Under the pieces are notes generated by a model. The model made no database searches, was not told the origin of the DNA, and saw only the letters and a list, made by a program, of their open reading frames with translations. A stretch of DNA of 5,700 nucleotides, from positions 1 to 5,700 of the forward strand of contig SFZB01000060.1 in the NCBI GenBank assembly GCA_004558975.1, written 5' to 3'. Below are positions 5,514 through 5,700 of the stretch, piece by piece; position 1 is the first letter of the stretch, and each line of letters begins with the position of its first letter. Origin of the DNA: a bacterium (GTDB lineage Bacteria; Bacillota; Clostridia; Oscillospirales; CAG-272). A program made the translations under genes and the position numbers.

Positions 5514-5700
5514 AGAAAAGTCGCGAGTAGGAAGCGGCACAACTTGGTCATTGAAAATTGAACAACAGAAATTCGTATCACTGAACTTGGTAATACAAGA
5601 TGCAGTGTGAGGAATCTCGAACAAACACTTTGAAATAACTCAAAAAAGTAAAAAGAGCATTAAGGGAACTTAAGACTCTGAAGAATGTATTTTAGTTTCG
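5514..5700 (+). ncRNA. 5' leader of a probable rRNA operon (16S gene beyond right edge)
   Basis: Downstream of P2 is at least 180 bases of A-rich sequence with no ribosome binding site or reading frame. It has a boxA-like element, followed by ATTGAACAACAGAAA-type sequence familiar from Gram-positive pre-16S leaders and spacers. Small possible stems are GAG/CTC with outer AGTGT/ACACT (5604-5629) and TTAAG/CTTAA (5660-5673). I do not see the conserved 16S start, so the mature gene, if present, begins after 5700. The two strong tandem promoters and the leader support rRNA, but a tRNA cluster or other stable RNA is possible. Confidence 0.65.
5545..5557 (+). promoter_or_regulatory. boxA-like antitermination element
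   Basis: TGGTCATTGAAAA differs by one base from the TGnTCTTTGAAAA form of boxA seen in Gram-positive rRNA leaders, where NusB/NusE load to keep RNA polymerase from terminating early. It lies about 25 bases after the P2 start, a usual position. A weaker second copy (ACACTTTGAAATAAC) is at 5625-5639. Confidence 0.5.

Larger units (their letters stand above)
5248..5700. other. Low-GC non-coding divergent promoter region and rRNA-type leader
   Basis: This 450-base stretch has no credible gene. Its composition drops sharply from the GC-rich coding block, with A and T tracts (for example 5337-5349 and 5474-5481). It holds the operon promoter on the minus strand (5284-5312), two rightward promoters, a terminator-like hairpin between them, and an untranslated leader. 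Small open frames on both strands here overlap the promoters, lack ribosome binding sites and show no recognisable protein, so I do not call them. Confidence 0.8.

Noticed and set aside
5282..5624. Short open frames on both strands (69-95 codons) in the right-hand region
   Set aside because: They run across the three promoters and the terminator-like hairpin, lack Shine-Dalgarno sites and show low-complexity Lys/Phe/Ser composition expected from A/T-rich non-coding DNA.

Overview
The window holds a compact, tightly packed minus-strand gene block (about positions 1-5247) and, at the right end, a low-GC non-coding region (5248-5700). That region carries one leftward promoter for the block and two rightward, near-consensus sigma-A promoters that look like the start of a ribosomal RNA operon. 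The coding part is GC-rich. The gene set and motifs (DUF1385/YqhQ-type membrane protein next to prmC, Firmicute-like Ddl and MurI, RbfA followed by NrnA, strong GGAGG-type ribosome binding sites) suggest a GC-rich member of the Bacillota, probably a Clostridia/Oscillospirales-like gut or environmental bacterium. The lineage is an inference from gene content, not from a marker gene, because no rRNA gene body lies in the window.

Reading the minus strand in its own direction (right to left), the order is: DUF1385 membrane protein (5247-4000), prmC release-factor methyltransferase (4013-3201), ddl D-Ala-D-Ala ligase (3155-2142), murI glutamate racemase (2145-1324), rbfA 30S maturation factor (1318-941) and nrnA DHH phosphoesterase (944 to beyond the left edge). 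Four of the five junctions overlap or are nearly touching: 14 bases, 4 bases (GTGA), a 5-base gap and 4 bases (ATGA). Only prmC-ddl has a real gap, of 45 bases. This is the layout of one translationally coupled operon. It is led by an extended -10 promoter (TTGCAT, 17 bases, TATACT) at 5284-5312.

Functionally the block mixes translation and ribosome upkeep (PrmC, RbfA), small-RNA and nucleotide turnover (NrnA) and the two enzymes that supply D-amino acids to peptidoglycan (MurI makes D-glutamate, Ddl makes D-Ala-D-Ala). It looks like a growth-linked housekeeping cluster.

The right-hand region has two promoters reading rightward, P1 (5371-5399) and P2 (5485-5513), each with TTGACA, a 17-base spacer, A/T-tract upstream sequence and a shared 10-base motif at the start of the transcript. 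Downstream is a boxA-like antitermination sequence and an A/T-rich leader running off the window, as expected ahead of a 16S rRNA gene. The most unusual feature is a terminator-like hairpin with a six-T run (5420-5444) just after P1 and before P2, which could attenuate P1 transcription. Otherwise the window is ordinary housekeeping DNA, and I see no mobile element, CRISPR array, defence gene or tRNA.
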